Made by a program: the position numbers and the translations under genes
DNA from: Massilia sp. Root335
GTDB lineage: Bacteria; Pseudomonadota; Gammaproteobacteria; Burkholderiales; Burkholderiaceae_D
Direction of reading: 5' to 3'
NCBI RefSeq assembly: GCF_001425685.1
Contig: NZ_LMCY01000049.1
Coordinates: 42,546-106,545 of the forward strand
Length of the DNA: 64,000 nucleotides
Notes under the pieces: generated by a model
What the model saw: the letters and a program-made list of their open reading frames with translations, nothing else
What the model was told of the DNA's origin: nothing
Databases searched by the model: none
Part shown: in pieces, positions 8,168 through 16,340 of the stretch
Position numbering within the stretch: position 1 is the first letter of the stretch
Layout: each line of letters opens with the position of its first letter

Positions 8168-10804
8168 CAATGGCTCATGAAAAATTTTTGCCCCCCATCG
8201 CCGGCCTACCTCGACCACGCCGGCCACCGCTACCGCATGGTCGATCTGCCCGCCGCTTTCGGCGACAACCTCGTCCGCCTGCCCGTGGTCCTGCGGCTGT
8301 TGTTGGAAAACCTCATGCGCAACACGGCAGGCGGCGAGCGCGACGCCGGCATCGCCGCCGTCCTCGGCTGGCTCGCGCACGGCACGAGCGAGGCGGAGAT
8401 CGCCTTCCAGCCGGGCCGCGTGCTGATGCACGACACGACGAGCACGCCGGCGCTGGTCGACATCGCGGGCATGCGCGACGCGCTGCACGACGCAGGCTGG
8501 GACCCTGCCGTGCTGAATCCCGGCCTGCCCGTCGACATCTCGATCGACCATTCGCTGGCCGTCGAATTCTTCGCGCAACGCGACGCCGTCGACCGCAACC
8601 TGCAACTGGAAATGCGCCGCAACGCGGAGCGCTACACCTTCCTGCGCTGGGCGTCGAAAGTCATGCGTGGCGTACGGATCCATCCGCCCGGCACGGGCAT
8701 CATGCACACGATCAACCTGGAACAGCTGGCAACCGTCGTCACGACGGAAGAACGGGACGGCGAGACCTGGGTCGTGCCCGACATGATGATCGGCACGGAC
8801 AGCCATACGCCGATGATCAACGGCATCGGTGTCCTGGGCTGGGGCGTGGGCGGGCTGGAAGCGCAGACGGTGATGTTCGGCATGCCGACGATGCTGCGCG
8901 TGCCGGACGTGATCGGCGTGCGCCTGACGGGCCGCCTGCGGGCGGGCGCCGTCGCCACCGACCTCGCGCTGACCGTCACCGAGCGCCTGCGCCGGCTCGG
9001 CGTGACGGGCGAGTTCGTCGAGTTCTTCGGCCCCGGCGCCGCGACGCTGAGCGCGGGCGAGCGCGCCGTGGTCGCCAACATGGCGCCGGAGTATGGCGCC
9101 ACCACCGGCTTTTTCCCCATCGACCGGCACACCCTGGATTATCTCGCGCAGACCGGCCGCGCGGCCGCGCGCCCGGCGCTGGTCGAGGCGTATGCGCGCC
9201 GCAACGGCCTGTGGCTCGACCCGGACGCGCGCCCCGTCTACACCCGCACGATCGAGATCGATCTCGACCAGGTCGCGATCCACGTGGCCGGCCCCAGGCG
9301 CCCGCAGGACCTGCTGGCCTATACGGAAACGGCGCGCGTCCTGGCCGGACTGGCCTTCGAGCCGGCACCCGGCGCGGACGGGATGCCGCGCCATCCCATC
9401 GTCATTGCCGCCATTACCAGCTGCACGAACACGTCGGACCCGCGCCTGCTCGTGGCGGCCGGCCTCGTGGCGCGGCGCGCGCGCGCGCTTGGCCTCACGG
9501 TGCCGGCGTGGGTCAAGACGTCGCTGGGTCCGGGCTCGCCCGCCGCCGCCGCGTATCTCGAACGGGCCGGCCTGATCGACGACCTGTCCGCCGTCGGCTT
9601 CGACATCGTGGGCTATGGCTGCACGACCTGCATCGGCAACTCCGGTTCGCTGCCGGCGTCCGTGCAGGACGCGCTGGCGCACGGCCGCATCAAACCGGTC
9701 GCCGTGCTGTCCGGGAACCGCAACTTCCCGGGCCGCGTCCATCCCGATCTCGACCTCGGCTTCCTGATGTCGCCGCCGCTCGTCATCGCGTTCGCGCTGG
9801 CCGGCAACGCCGAGCTGGACCTGGGCCGCGACCCCGTGCAGACGGGCGCCGACGGCAACCCCGTCTACCTGCGCGACCTGTGGCCCGCCGCGGAGGAAGT
9901 CGACGCCGTGCTGGCGGCCGCGCTGCGTCCGGACGACTTCCCGACGGCCTTCGCACGCGCGAGCCTGAATCCGGTCTGGCACGCCTTGACGGTGCCGGCC
10001 GCGCCGCTGTTCCCGTGGGACGCCGCGTCGACGGCGCTGCGCCGGCCGCCGTTCGCGTCGCTGTCCGAAGGCAGCCAGCTGGGGCACTACACGGCGTACC
10101 CGCTGCTGGTCGTGGGCGACGACGTCACGACCGACCACATCTCGCCGGCCAGCGCGATCCCGAAGGACAGCTTCGTCGCCGACTTCCTCGTCGAACGGGG
10201 CGACGACCGCGACGACCTGAACGTGTTCGCCTCGCGCCGCGGCAATTGGGAAGTCATGATGCGCGCCGCGTTCTACAGCAAGTCGCTGCGCAACCTGCTG
10301 TGGCCGCAGTCGCCCGTCGGGCAGACGCTGCACGTCCCGAGCGGCACGGTGGCGCCGATCTTCGACGTGGCGCAGCGCTACCGCGACGACGGCGCCGCGG
10401 TCGTGCTGTTGGCCGGTGAACGCTACGGCACGGGCTCGTCGCGCGACTGGGCCGCGAAGGGCCAGCGCCTGCTGGGCATCCGCGCCGTGCTGGCGCAAAG
10501 CTTCGAACGCATCCACCGGTCGAACCTGATCGGCATGGGCATCCTCCCGCTGCGCGTACCGCCCGAATGCGCGCCGGACCGCCTGCGCATCGTGCCGGGC
10601 GACCGGATCGGGATCGATGCCCCGGCGGATGCGATCGAGCCGCGCGCAACGATCACGGTACGCGTGCTGCGCGCGGACGGCGGCGTCGAATCGTACGCCG
10701 CCACGGCCGCCGTCGAGACGCGGCTCGAAGTCGACCTGCTGCGCCAGGGCGGCGTGATTCCGTACATCCTGCAAAAGTCCATCGCCGGGCAGCGTACGTC
10801 ATAA
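8162..10804 (+). CDS. aconitase-family hydratase (AcnA/AcnD-like paralogue)
   Basis: An 880-residue protein with the full aconitase layout. The three [4Fe-4S] cysteines are in ITSCTNTS and GYGCTTCIGNSG. GTDSHTPM, GNRNFPGRVH and the swivel-domain motif GERYGTGSSRDWAAKG are also present. The active site therefore looks intact. The N-terminus is unlike housekeeping AcnA, and the gene sits with a carrier, lactonase and GntR regulator rather than TCA-cycle genes. It may isomerise or dehydrate a citrate analogue such as 2-methylcitrate or another tricarboxylate; that is inference. Translation could start at 8162 or at the second ATG at 8177; neither has a strong ribosome-binding site. Confidence 0.88.
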   Translation: MQQWLMKNFCPPSPAYLDHAGHRYRMVDLPAAFGDNLVRLPVVLRLLLENLMRNTAGGERDAGIAAVLGWLAHGTSEAEIAFQPGRVLMHDTTSTPALVDIAGMRDALHDAGWDPAVLNPGLPVDISIDHSLAVEFFAQRDAVDRNLQLEMRRNAERYTFLRWASKVMRGVRIHPPGTGIMHTINLEQLATVVTTEERDGETWVVPDMMIGTDSHTPMINGIGVLGWGVGGLEAQTVMFGMPTMLRVPDVIGVRLTGRLRAGAVATDLALTVTERLRRLGVTGEFVEFFGPGAATLSAGERAVVANMAPEYGATTGFFPIDRHTLDYLAQTGRAAARPALVEAYARRNGLWLDPDARPVYTRTIEIDLDQVAIHVAGPRRPQDLLAYTETARVLAGLAFEPAPGADGMPRHPIVIAAITSCTNTSDPRLLVAAGLVARRARALGLTVPAWVKTSLGPGSPAAAAYLERAGLIDDLSAVGFDIVGYGCTTCIGNSGSLPASVQDALAHGRIKPVAVLSGNRNFPGRVHPDLDLGFLMSPPLVIAFALAGNAELDLGRDPVQTGADGNPVYLRDLWPAAEEVDAVLAAALRPDDFPTAFARASLNPVWHALTVPAAPLFPWDAASTALRRPPFASLSEGSQLGHYTAYPLLVVGDDVTTDHISPASAIPKDSFVADFLVERGDDRDDLNVFASRRGNWEVMMRAAFYSKSLRNLLWPQSPVGQTLHVPSGTVAPIFDVAQRYRDDGAAVVLLAGERYGTGSSRDWAAKGQRLLGIRAVLAQSFERIHRSNLIGMGILPLRVPPECAPDRLRIVPGDRIGIDAPADAIEPRATITVRVLRADGGVESYAATAAVETRLEVDLLRQGGVIPYILQKSIAGQRTS

Positions 10805-10843
10805 TATTCGGAAGAGGCCCGCGGGCCGTCATCCACGAATACC

Positions 10844-11740
10844 ATGAACGCCGAAACAACGATCCCGAAACAGATCATCGAACTGATCAAGACCGAAGCC
10901 TGGGAGGCAGGCAGCCACCTGCCGGCCCAGATGCTGGCGGACCGGCTGCGCGTGTCGCGCCAGCCGGTCAACAGCGCGCTCGCCCTGCTGCACGACAGGG
11001 GCATCGTCACGCGCGAACGCAACCGCGGCTATTTCGTCGCCACGTCACTCGACGAGCCGGTCGCGAACATCGTCGAGCGCCTGGGCCTGGACGAGCCGGA
11101 CGTCGTCACGAGCGTGTATTTCAGGATCGCCGACGACCTGTTGAAGAACGAGCTGCCGCAAGCGTTTTCCGAGCAGCTGATCAAGACCCGCTACGGCCTG
11201 ACGGCCGCGCAGCTGAACGCCGTGCTGGGGCGGATCGCCAAGGAAGGCTGGGCCGAGCGCAAGCCCGGCTACGGCTGGACCTTCTCGACGATGCTGACGA
11301 CGCCGGACAGCCTGCTGCAGTCGTACCGCCTGCGGCTGGCGCTGGAGCCGGCCGCCCTGCTCGAGCCGGGCTACAAGCTGGACCGCAAGATCCTCCAGCA
11401 GTGCCGCGAGACGGAGCTGCGGCTGCTGGACGGCGGCATCGAGACGGCAACCGCGGACGAGCTGCACGACCGCGGCGTGCGCTTCCACGAAAGCCTCGTC
11501 GAAGCGTCCGGCAACCCCTTCTTCATCGATACGATCAAGCGCGCCAACCGCGTGCGGCGCCTGCTGTCCTACCGCTCGATGACGAAGCGCGACCGCTACC
11601 CCGAACACTGCCGCCAGCACCTGCACATCCTCGACCTGCTCGAACGCGACCGCAACGAGGAAGCCTCCGCCTTCATGCGCGAGCACCTGGAACACACGCT
11701 GCGCTCACTGGCGAAAATCGAACACATCCTGCAACCCTGA
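10844..11740 (+). CDS. GntR-family transcriptional regulator with a second winged-helix-like segment
   Basis: A 298-residue regulator. Residues about 5-65 form the GntR winged helix (PAQMLADRLRVSRQPVNSAL, then the wing RERNRGYFV). Residues about 88-150 look like a second winged helix (LTAAQLNAVLGRIAKEGW, then KPGYGWTF). The C-terminal part is an FCD-type alpha-helical effector domain with metal-binding-type histidines (RFHESLVEASGN, HLHILDLLE). Its gene follows the aconitase paralogue by 39 bases and so probably controls that operon and the divergent lactonase operon. Such regulators usually respond to organic acids. Confidence 0.88.
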   Translation: MNAETTIPKQIIELIKTEAWEAGSHLPAQMLADRLRVSRQPVNSALALLHDRGIVTRERNRGYFVATSLDEPVANIVERLGLDEPDVVTSVYFRIADDLLKNELPQAFSEQLIKTRYGLTAAQLNAVLGRIAKEGWAERKPGYGWTFSTMLTTPDSLLQSYRLRLALEPAALLEPGYKLDRKILQQCRETELRLLDGGIETATADELHDRGVRFHESLVEASGNPFFIDTIKRANRVRRLLSYRSMTKRDRYPEHCRQHLHILDLLERDRNEEASAFMREHLEHTLRSLAKIEHILQP

Positions 11741-11760
11741 GCCCCCATCCGACACCGACC

Positions 11761-12495
11761 ATGACACCTTCGCCCTCCATCCGCTCCGCCTTCACCCCGA
11801 CCGGCACGCTGCGCGCTGCCATCAATCTGGGCAATCCCATCCTCGCGCACCAGGGCGCGGACGGCGGCGCGCGCGGCGTGTCGGTCGACCTGGCCGCCGA
11901 ATTCGCGCGCCTGCTGGGCGTGGACCTGGAACTCGTCGTCGTGGACGCGGCCGGCAAATCGGTGGACGTCGTCGCATCCGGGGCCGCGGACGTCGGCTTC
12001 TTCGCCATCGACCCGGTACGCGGCGCGAACATCGCGTTCAGCGCGGCGTATGTGCTGATCGAGGGCTGCTATCTCGTGAAGGACGCGTCGCCCATCCGCG
12101 CCAACGAAGAAGTCGACCGGGCGGGCAACCGCGTCGTCGTCGGCAAGGGCAGCGCCTACGACCTGTACCTGACGCGCACGCTGCAGCACGCGCAGATCGT
12201 GCGCGCGCCGACCTCGCCCGCCGTCGTCGACACCTTCCTGGCATCGGGCGCGGACGTGGCGGCCGGCGTCAAACAGCAACTGGAAGCGGATGCACGGCGC
12301 TCCAGCGGCCTGCGGCTGCTGGACGGCCGCTTCATGGTCATCCAGCAGGCGATGGGCACGCCGAAAAGCCGCGGCGAGCGGGCGGCCGCGTTCCTCGCGC
12401 AGTTCGTCGAACGGATGAAGGCGGGCGGATTCGTGGCCGACGCCCTCGCCCGCCACGGCGTCGAGGGCGCGTCGGTCGCGCCGGCCGCGGGTTGA
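11761..12495 (+). CDS. family-3 solute-binding-like protein without a signal peptide
   Basis: A 244-residue protein of the SBP_bac_3 type, with GVSVDLAAEFARLLGVDLELV near residue 40 and GAADVGFFAIDPVRG. The N-terminus (MTPSPSIRSAFTPTG) has no hydrophobic signal sequence, and no permease or ATPase gene is nearby. It may therefore be a cytoplasmic binding protein or a small-molecule enzyme on this fold, rather than part of an ABC importer. It lies 20 bases after the GntR gene and probably shares its transcript. A longer start inside the GntR gene looks unlikely. Confidence 0.8.
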   Translation: MTPSPSIRSAFTPTGTLRAAINLGNPILAHQGADGGARGVSVDLAAEFARLLGVDLELVVVDAAGKSVDVVASGAADVGFFAIDPVRGANIAFSAAYVLIEGCYLVKDASPIRANEEVDRAGNRVVVGKGSAYDLYLTRTLQHAQIVRAPTSPAVVDTFLASGADVAAGVKQQLEADARRSSGLRLLDGRFMVIQQAMGTPKSRGERAAAFLAQFVERMKAGGFVADALARHGVEGASVAPAAG

Positions 12496-12526
12496 ACGGG
12501 ACGCCGCGTGCGATGGCCGGCGCCGC

Positions 12527-14689
12527 TCAGTCCTTGCCCGGATAGAGCGGCGCCTGTCCGGGCAGCGCCTCGGTGGCGGCCGGCAGCGGGCCATCGATGC
12601 GGTTGACGACGACGTTGTCGAAATACGGCATGCTGAAGCCCCGGTTCGTCGGCCCCGCCATCAGGCCGGCCATCCCGTGCCCGTAAAGCGCGTCGTCGGC
12701 CTGCACGACCAGTTTGCCGTCGACGAAGCCGCGGATGGTCGAACCTTCGAAGCGCAACCTGAGCGTGTGCCAGCCGTCGCCGCCGGCGGCCGCACCGGTG
12801 GCCAGCACCTTCTCGCCGCCCTCGCCGGCCTCGTTCTGCGCCTTGATCAGGGCCTGCTGCTCGCCGTCGCCGACGAGCGCCTTCTTGTCGGCCTTGCCGC
12901 GCACGACGACGAGGCTCACGCGGCCTCCCGCCTCCAGCTGCAGGTAGTAACCCTTGGGGATGGTGCCGAAGCCGGTGCCCACGTGGTTCACCCGGCCCAT
13001 CACGGCCGCGGATTCGCCGGGGCCGACGTGCACGTCCGCGCCGGCCTCGTAATCGGTCCACGCATCGTCGCCGATGATCGTATAGGGCTTCCATTCCGGC
13101 GCCCAGGAAAGTGTCGGCACGGGCACGGCCTGATGCAGGCACGTCCCGGGCCGTGCCGGACAAGCGGCCAGTTCGAACGCGCCGGCGATGTCCGCGAAAT
13201 AGCGCGGCAGGTAGCCCCACCGCCGCGGGTGCCCATACCCGTCGAACGTCTCGCGGTAGGGGAACGGGAATGGCCGCAGCGGCGGCACGTCGGCGAAGCC
13301 GCCCTTGCGCTGGCCGCGCGTCGTCGTGAGCGAATACACGGCGTTCGGTTCGAGCGTCAGCGCGACCGCCCCGCCGACGGGCACGAGATCCGCCTGGCGC
13401 GCGAAATAGTCGTGCGTATTGCTGCGCCAAACGGCGAGGCCCGTGTGCGCCAGGCCGCGCCCGACCACGAAGCGCACCTGCTGCGGCGCCGTGGCCTTGC
13501 GGGTCTCGATGATGACGCTGTAATCCTTGCCGGGCGATTTCAGCGTGACATACGTGCCGCCCCCGGCCAGGTCGCCGCTGGCACCATTCAGGTAGGTCCA
13601 GCCGACGCGCGTGAACTGGCCATAGTGGGCATAGCCCCACAGGCTGGGGTTCGGTTCGTAATGGCCGCTCCACGGCCAGTTCGCGCGCAGCGCCGCTTCC
13701 TTTTCGCCGGAATAAGGCTCCATCGTGTACAGGCCCGCGATGCCGTACCAGTTGACGAAGCGCGTCATGCCGCTGCGGATATAGTTCTCGTTGAACGATT
13801 CGACGTTCCCGATCAGGCCTTCGTAGCCGGCCTTGTAGACATGCGCCTCCGTGTTCCACAGCGGCTTGCCCAGCCGCGCCGCCGTGGCGCGCACGCCGGC
13901 GGGGACGGTCGAGGTGTCCGTGTTGACGTGCGCGCCGATCGCGCCGATCGCCGCGGCCAGCTCGGGATCGGCGTCGAGGTCCTTGACGAAGTCGAACTTC
14001 GATTCGTCGGGCCAGTTGTCGAATGCGTGCAGCCTGACCTTGCCGAACCCGTTGCCGTCCAGCGTCTTGCGCATTGCCTTGACCAGGCCGTAGCTGACAC
14101 CCTTCTCGTTGCGCATGCCGAGCGCGTCCATCTGGAGCCCATAGACATCGCGCAGGCCACGCAGCCACGCCACATAATAGTCCGCCGTGTCCTGCGAGAA
14201 GAAACGCGCATCGCCACTGCCGCCGCCGAACAGGCCGCCGCTGTCGCCGATCCAGCCCGGCGCGCTCCAGATGGTGCCGTCCAGCGCCAGCAGCGGGTTG
14301 CGCTTGTGCGCCTCCGTCATCACCCACCAGGTGTAGCCGCGGTCGTAGTTCAAGTCGTCGCGCGTGTGCATGTGGCTGGGCATCGAGCCCTGGGTCGAGT
14401 TGCCGTCGCCGGGAATTTCCACGTACAGCGCGCTCACCGAGGCGCCGAAGTCCGGCTTGTAGATCAGGTCGAGGATCTGACTGCGTTGCGGTTCCGGATA
14501 GTCCTTCAGCAGCACGGACGTGCCGCCGCCGCCGTCGACGACGCCGAATCCTTCGAACCGCCTGCCGCCGGCGTCGCCCTCGAGTTGCACGGTCTGGACG
14601 GCGCGCGCCGGCTCGGCCGCGCGCGCCGCCATCGCCACGGACAGTCCGCCCAGCGCCGTCATCAGCAAGCGGGTCAAGCGTGTATGCAT
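12527..14689 (-). CDS. exported GH59 galactosylceramidase-like glycoside hydrolase
   Basis: A 720-residue secreted enzyme. A signal peptide ends near AARA at about residue 24. A TIM-barrel domain follows (RRFEGFGVVDGGGG, then SAPGWIGD). The candidate acid/base glutamate is in GMRNEKG and the nucleophile in WNTEAH, matching the GH59 layout of galactocerebrosidase. The C-terminal 180 residues (TFDGYGHPRRWG, then FVDGKLVVQADDALYG) resemble the lectin-like concanavalin-type domain of that family. GGAG five bases upstream supports the start at MHTRLTRL. It probably removes beta-galactose from a glycolipid or glycan outside the cytoplasm; the natural substrate is unknown. It stands alone, tail to tail with the binding-protein gene. 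Confidence 0.87.
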   Translation of the reverse strand: MHTRLTRLLMTALGGLSVAMAARAAEPARAVQTVQLEGDAGGRRFEGFGVVDGGGGTSVLLKDYPEPQRSQILDLIYKPDFGASVSALYVEIPGDGNSTQGSMPSHMHTRDDLNYDRGYTWWVMTEAHKRNPLLALDGTIWSAPGWIGDSGGLFGGGSGDARFFSQDTADYYVAWLRGLRDVYGLQMDALGMRNEKGVSYGLVKAMRKTLDGNGFGKVRLHAFDNWPDESKFDFVKDLDADPELAAAIGAIGAHVNTDTSTVPAGVRATAARLGKPLWNTEAHVYKAGYEGLIGNVESFNENYIRSGMTRFVNWYGIAGLYTMEPYSGEKEAALRANWPWSGHYEPNPSLWGYAHYGQFTRVGWTYLNGASGDLAGGGTYVTLKSPGKDYSVIIETRKATAPQQVRFVVGRGLAHTGLAVWRSNTHDYFARQADLVPVGGAVALTLEPNAVYSLTTTRGQRKGGFADVPPLRPFPFPYRETFDGYGHPRRWGYLPRYFADIAGAFELAACPARPGTCLHQAVPVPTLSWAPEWKPYTIIGDDAWTDYEAGADVHVGPGESAAVMGRVNHVGTGFGTIPKGYYLQLEAGGRVSLVVVRGKADKKALVGDGEQQALIKAQNEAGEGGEKVLATGAAAGGDGWHTLRLRFEGSTIRGFVDGKLVVQADDALYGHGMAGLMAGPTNRGFSMPYFDNVVVNRIDGPLPAATEALPGQAPLYPGKD

Positions 14690-14904
14690 GGATGCTCCAT
14701 AGGTTGTCGACATCTCCGAAGATCACGTCGCCCGATCTGCCCCGGAAAGCGTCGGATGCGCCTGCGAACGTGAGCGTCGATTGTAACTCAAGCAGTGGTA
14801 TCGATCACGTCCTGGCGCCTGCGACGGCACCCGCAACGCCACGGTGCACGCCATGGACGCGCATTTGCGGCAACTGCTCGCGGAACGGGCATACCGCCGG
14901 ACGA
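14690..14904. other. intergenic stretch without a gene
   Basis: Upstream of the GH59 gene and downstream of the tRNA-Val terminator. It should contain the GH59 promoter, but I found no convincing -35/-10 pair, and no open frame with coding character. Confidence 0.5.
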
Positions 14905-14934
14905 AAACAAAAAGGCCAGCTGATCGCTGGCCTT
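14905..14934 (-). terminator. rho-independent terminator of tRNA-Val
   Basis: Nine-base stem (AAGGCCAGC / GCTGGCCTT) with a five-base loop. On the minus strand it is followed by a T-rich run (TTTTTGTTTT). It lies about 39 bases beyond the 3' end of the tRNA gene. Confidence 0.85.
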
Positions 14935-14972
14935 CTGTCTTGTCCCCACTCATTGAATCGGGACCTGAATCC

Positions 14973-15047
14973 TGGTGGGCGGTGCAAGTTTCGAACTTGC
15001 GACCCCAGCAGTGTGAATGCTGTGCTCTACCCCTGAGCTAACCGCCC
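14973..15047 (-). tRNA. tRNA-Val (anticodon CAC)
   Basis: A complete 75-base cloverleaf with encoded CCA. The acceptor arm is GGGCGGT/ACCGCCC, the D arm GCTC/GAGC, and the anticodon stem CAGCA/TGCTG with loop TTCACAC (anticodon CAC). The T arm is GCAAG with loop TTCGAAA and CTTGC. It lies just downstream of dnaQ on the same strand but has its own promoter. Confidence 0.97.
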
Positions 15048-15092
15048 TGCTTTCTACTGCTTTGCTGCGATTGCATCGCTGCAATGACGAGC

Positions 15093-15121
15093 ATTATAGG
15101 GGGCGTTTTGCGTTTTGTCAC
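15093..15121 (-). promoter_or_regulatory. sigma70 promoter of tRNA-Val
   Basis: On the minus strand, GTGACA (15121-15116) and a consensus TATAAT (15098-15093) are 17 bases apart. The -35 element overlaps the dnaQ stop codon. A GC-rich discriminator (GCTCG) follows the -10, as in stringently controlled stable-RNA promoters. Confidence 0.75.
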
Positions 15122-15825
15122 CCCTGCGGAGAATATTTTCTCCAAACACATTCGCCTTTCACGCCTTTGTCGAGCGCGGCGAGGATGTTGTCGTGTTCGG
15201 CGAGGTCCTCGGCGCTGGCCGGGACCACGAGGATGTCGCCCAGCGGACCGGCCTCAAGCACGAGGCCGCCGCTGCCCGCTTCGACCTCGACGTCCATCGA
15301 CAAGGTGTTCTGGCCGCGCGTCATCGCCAGGTAGACGTCGGCCAGCAGCTCCGAGTCCAGCAATGCGCCGTGCAGCTTGCGGTGCGCGTTCGAGATGCCG
15401 TAGCGGTCGCACAGCGCATCCAGCGAGTTGCGCTTGCCGGGGTGCAGTTCCTTGGCGTGCACGAGGGTGTCGATCACGCTGGAACAATGTTCGACGAATG
15501 GCGGCAGGCCCATGCGTTCGAATTCGTGGTTCAGGAACGCGAGGTCGAACGGCGCGTTATGGATGATGATCTCGGCGCCCTGCACGAATTCGCGCAGCTC
15601 GTGGGCGATCTCGTGGAATTTGGGCTTATCGCTGAGGAATTCGGTCGTCAGGCCGTGGACCGCCAGCGCCGCTTCGTCCGAGTCGCGCTCGGGATTGATA
15701 TAACGGTGGAAGTTATTGCCGGTCAGTTTGCGGTTGAAGATTTCGACGCAACCGACTTCGATGATGCGGTCGCCGGTGCGCGGATTCAGGCCTGTGGTTT
15801 CGGTATCGAGGACGATTTGGCGCAT
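15118..15825 (-). CDS. dnaQ: DNA polymerase III epsilon subunit (3'-5' proofreading exonuclease)
   Basis: A 235-residue DEDDh exonuclease. Exo I is VLDTETTGLNP at residue 5, Exo II HNAPFDLAFLNHEF near residue 90, and Exo III HGALLDSELLADVYL near residue 152. It removes mispaired 3' bases within the replicase core with the alpha and theta/HolE-type subunits. The C-terminus is shorter and less conserved, where the alpha-binding segment would lie. It is downstream of rnhA on the same strand, with a 50-base gap that contains a possible TATACT -10. In E. coli rnhA and dnaQ are divergent; here they run in the same direction. Confidence 0.97.
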   Translation of the reverse strand: MRQIVLDTETTGLNPRTGDRIIEVGCVEIFNRKLTGNNFHRYINPERDSDEAALAVHGLTTEFLSDKPKFHEIAHELREFVQGAEIIIHNAPFDLAFLNHEFERMGLPPFVEHCSSVIDTLVHAKELHPGKRNSLDALCDRYGISNAHRKLHGALLDSELLADVYLAMTRGQNTLSMDVEVEAGSGGLVLEAGPLGDILVVPASAEDLAEHDNILAALDKGVKGECVWRKYSPQG

Positions 15826-15875
15826 GCGCGTGAAGACTCAAAAAGCGTTAAGAAGAACCAATTAGTATAGCAAAA

Positions 15876-16316
15876 TCAGCGCTTTACCGACGCCGCGCCC
15901 ATGTTCGCCAGCACGTCCGCGCGCTCGTTGCCGGGGTGGCCGTTGTGCCCGCGCACCCAGCGCCATTCGACGGCGTGCTGCTGCTGGGCGGCGTCGAGGG
16001 CCTTCCACAGGTCGTCGTTCTTGACCGGCTCCTTCGCCGCCGTCTTCCAGCCGCGCGCCTTCCAGCCGTGGATCCATTCCGAGATGCCCTTCTGCACGTA
16101 CTGGCTGTCCGTATGCAGCACGACCTCGCACGGCCGGTTGAGCGTGGTCAGCGCCTCGATCACGGCCCGCAATTCCATGCGGTTGTTGGTCGTGTTCGGC
16201 TCGCCGCCGAAGATCTCCTTTTCGTGGCCGCCATCGGCCACGAGCAGCGCGCCCCAGCCGCCGGTGCCCGGATTCCCCTTGCAGGCGCCATCGGTAAAAA
16301 TCTCAACTTTGGTCAT
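15876..16316 (-). CDS. rnhA: ribonuclease HI
   Basis: A 146-residue RNase H fold. The carboxylate tetrad is visible in FTDGACKGNPG (Asp), NRMELRAVIEAL (Glu), HTDSQYV (Asp) and NERADVLAN (Asp), and the flexible-loop histidine is in RGHNGHPGNERAD. It cleaves RNA in RNA-DNA hybrids and removes R-loops and primers. Length matches the family (about 150 residues). It lies between the yafS-type methyltransferase and dnaQ on one strand, and the 24-base gap after the methyltransferase suggests a shared transcript. Confidence 0.97.
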   Translation of the reverse strand: MTKVEIFTDGACKGNPGTGGWGALLVADGGHEKEIFGGEPNTTNNRMELRAVIEALTTLNRPCEVVLHTDSQYVQKGISEWIHGWKARGWKTAAKEPVKNDDLWKALDAAQQQHAVEWRWVRGHNGHPGNERADVLANMGAASVKR

Positions 16317-16340
16317 GCTGCGCTTTCTTCCTTGTACGTG

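Noticed and set aside
8135..10774. Long minus-strand frame opposite the aconitase paralogue
   Set aside because: Low-complexity Arg/Ala-rich product, no start signal, fully covered by a gene with clear catalytic motifs.
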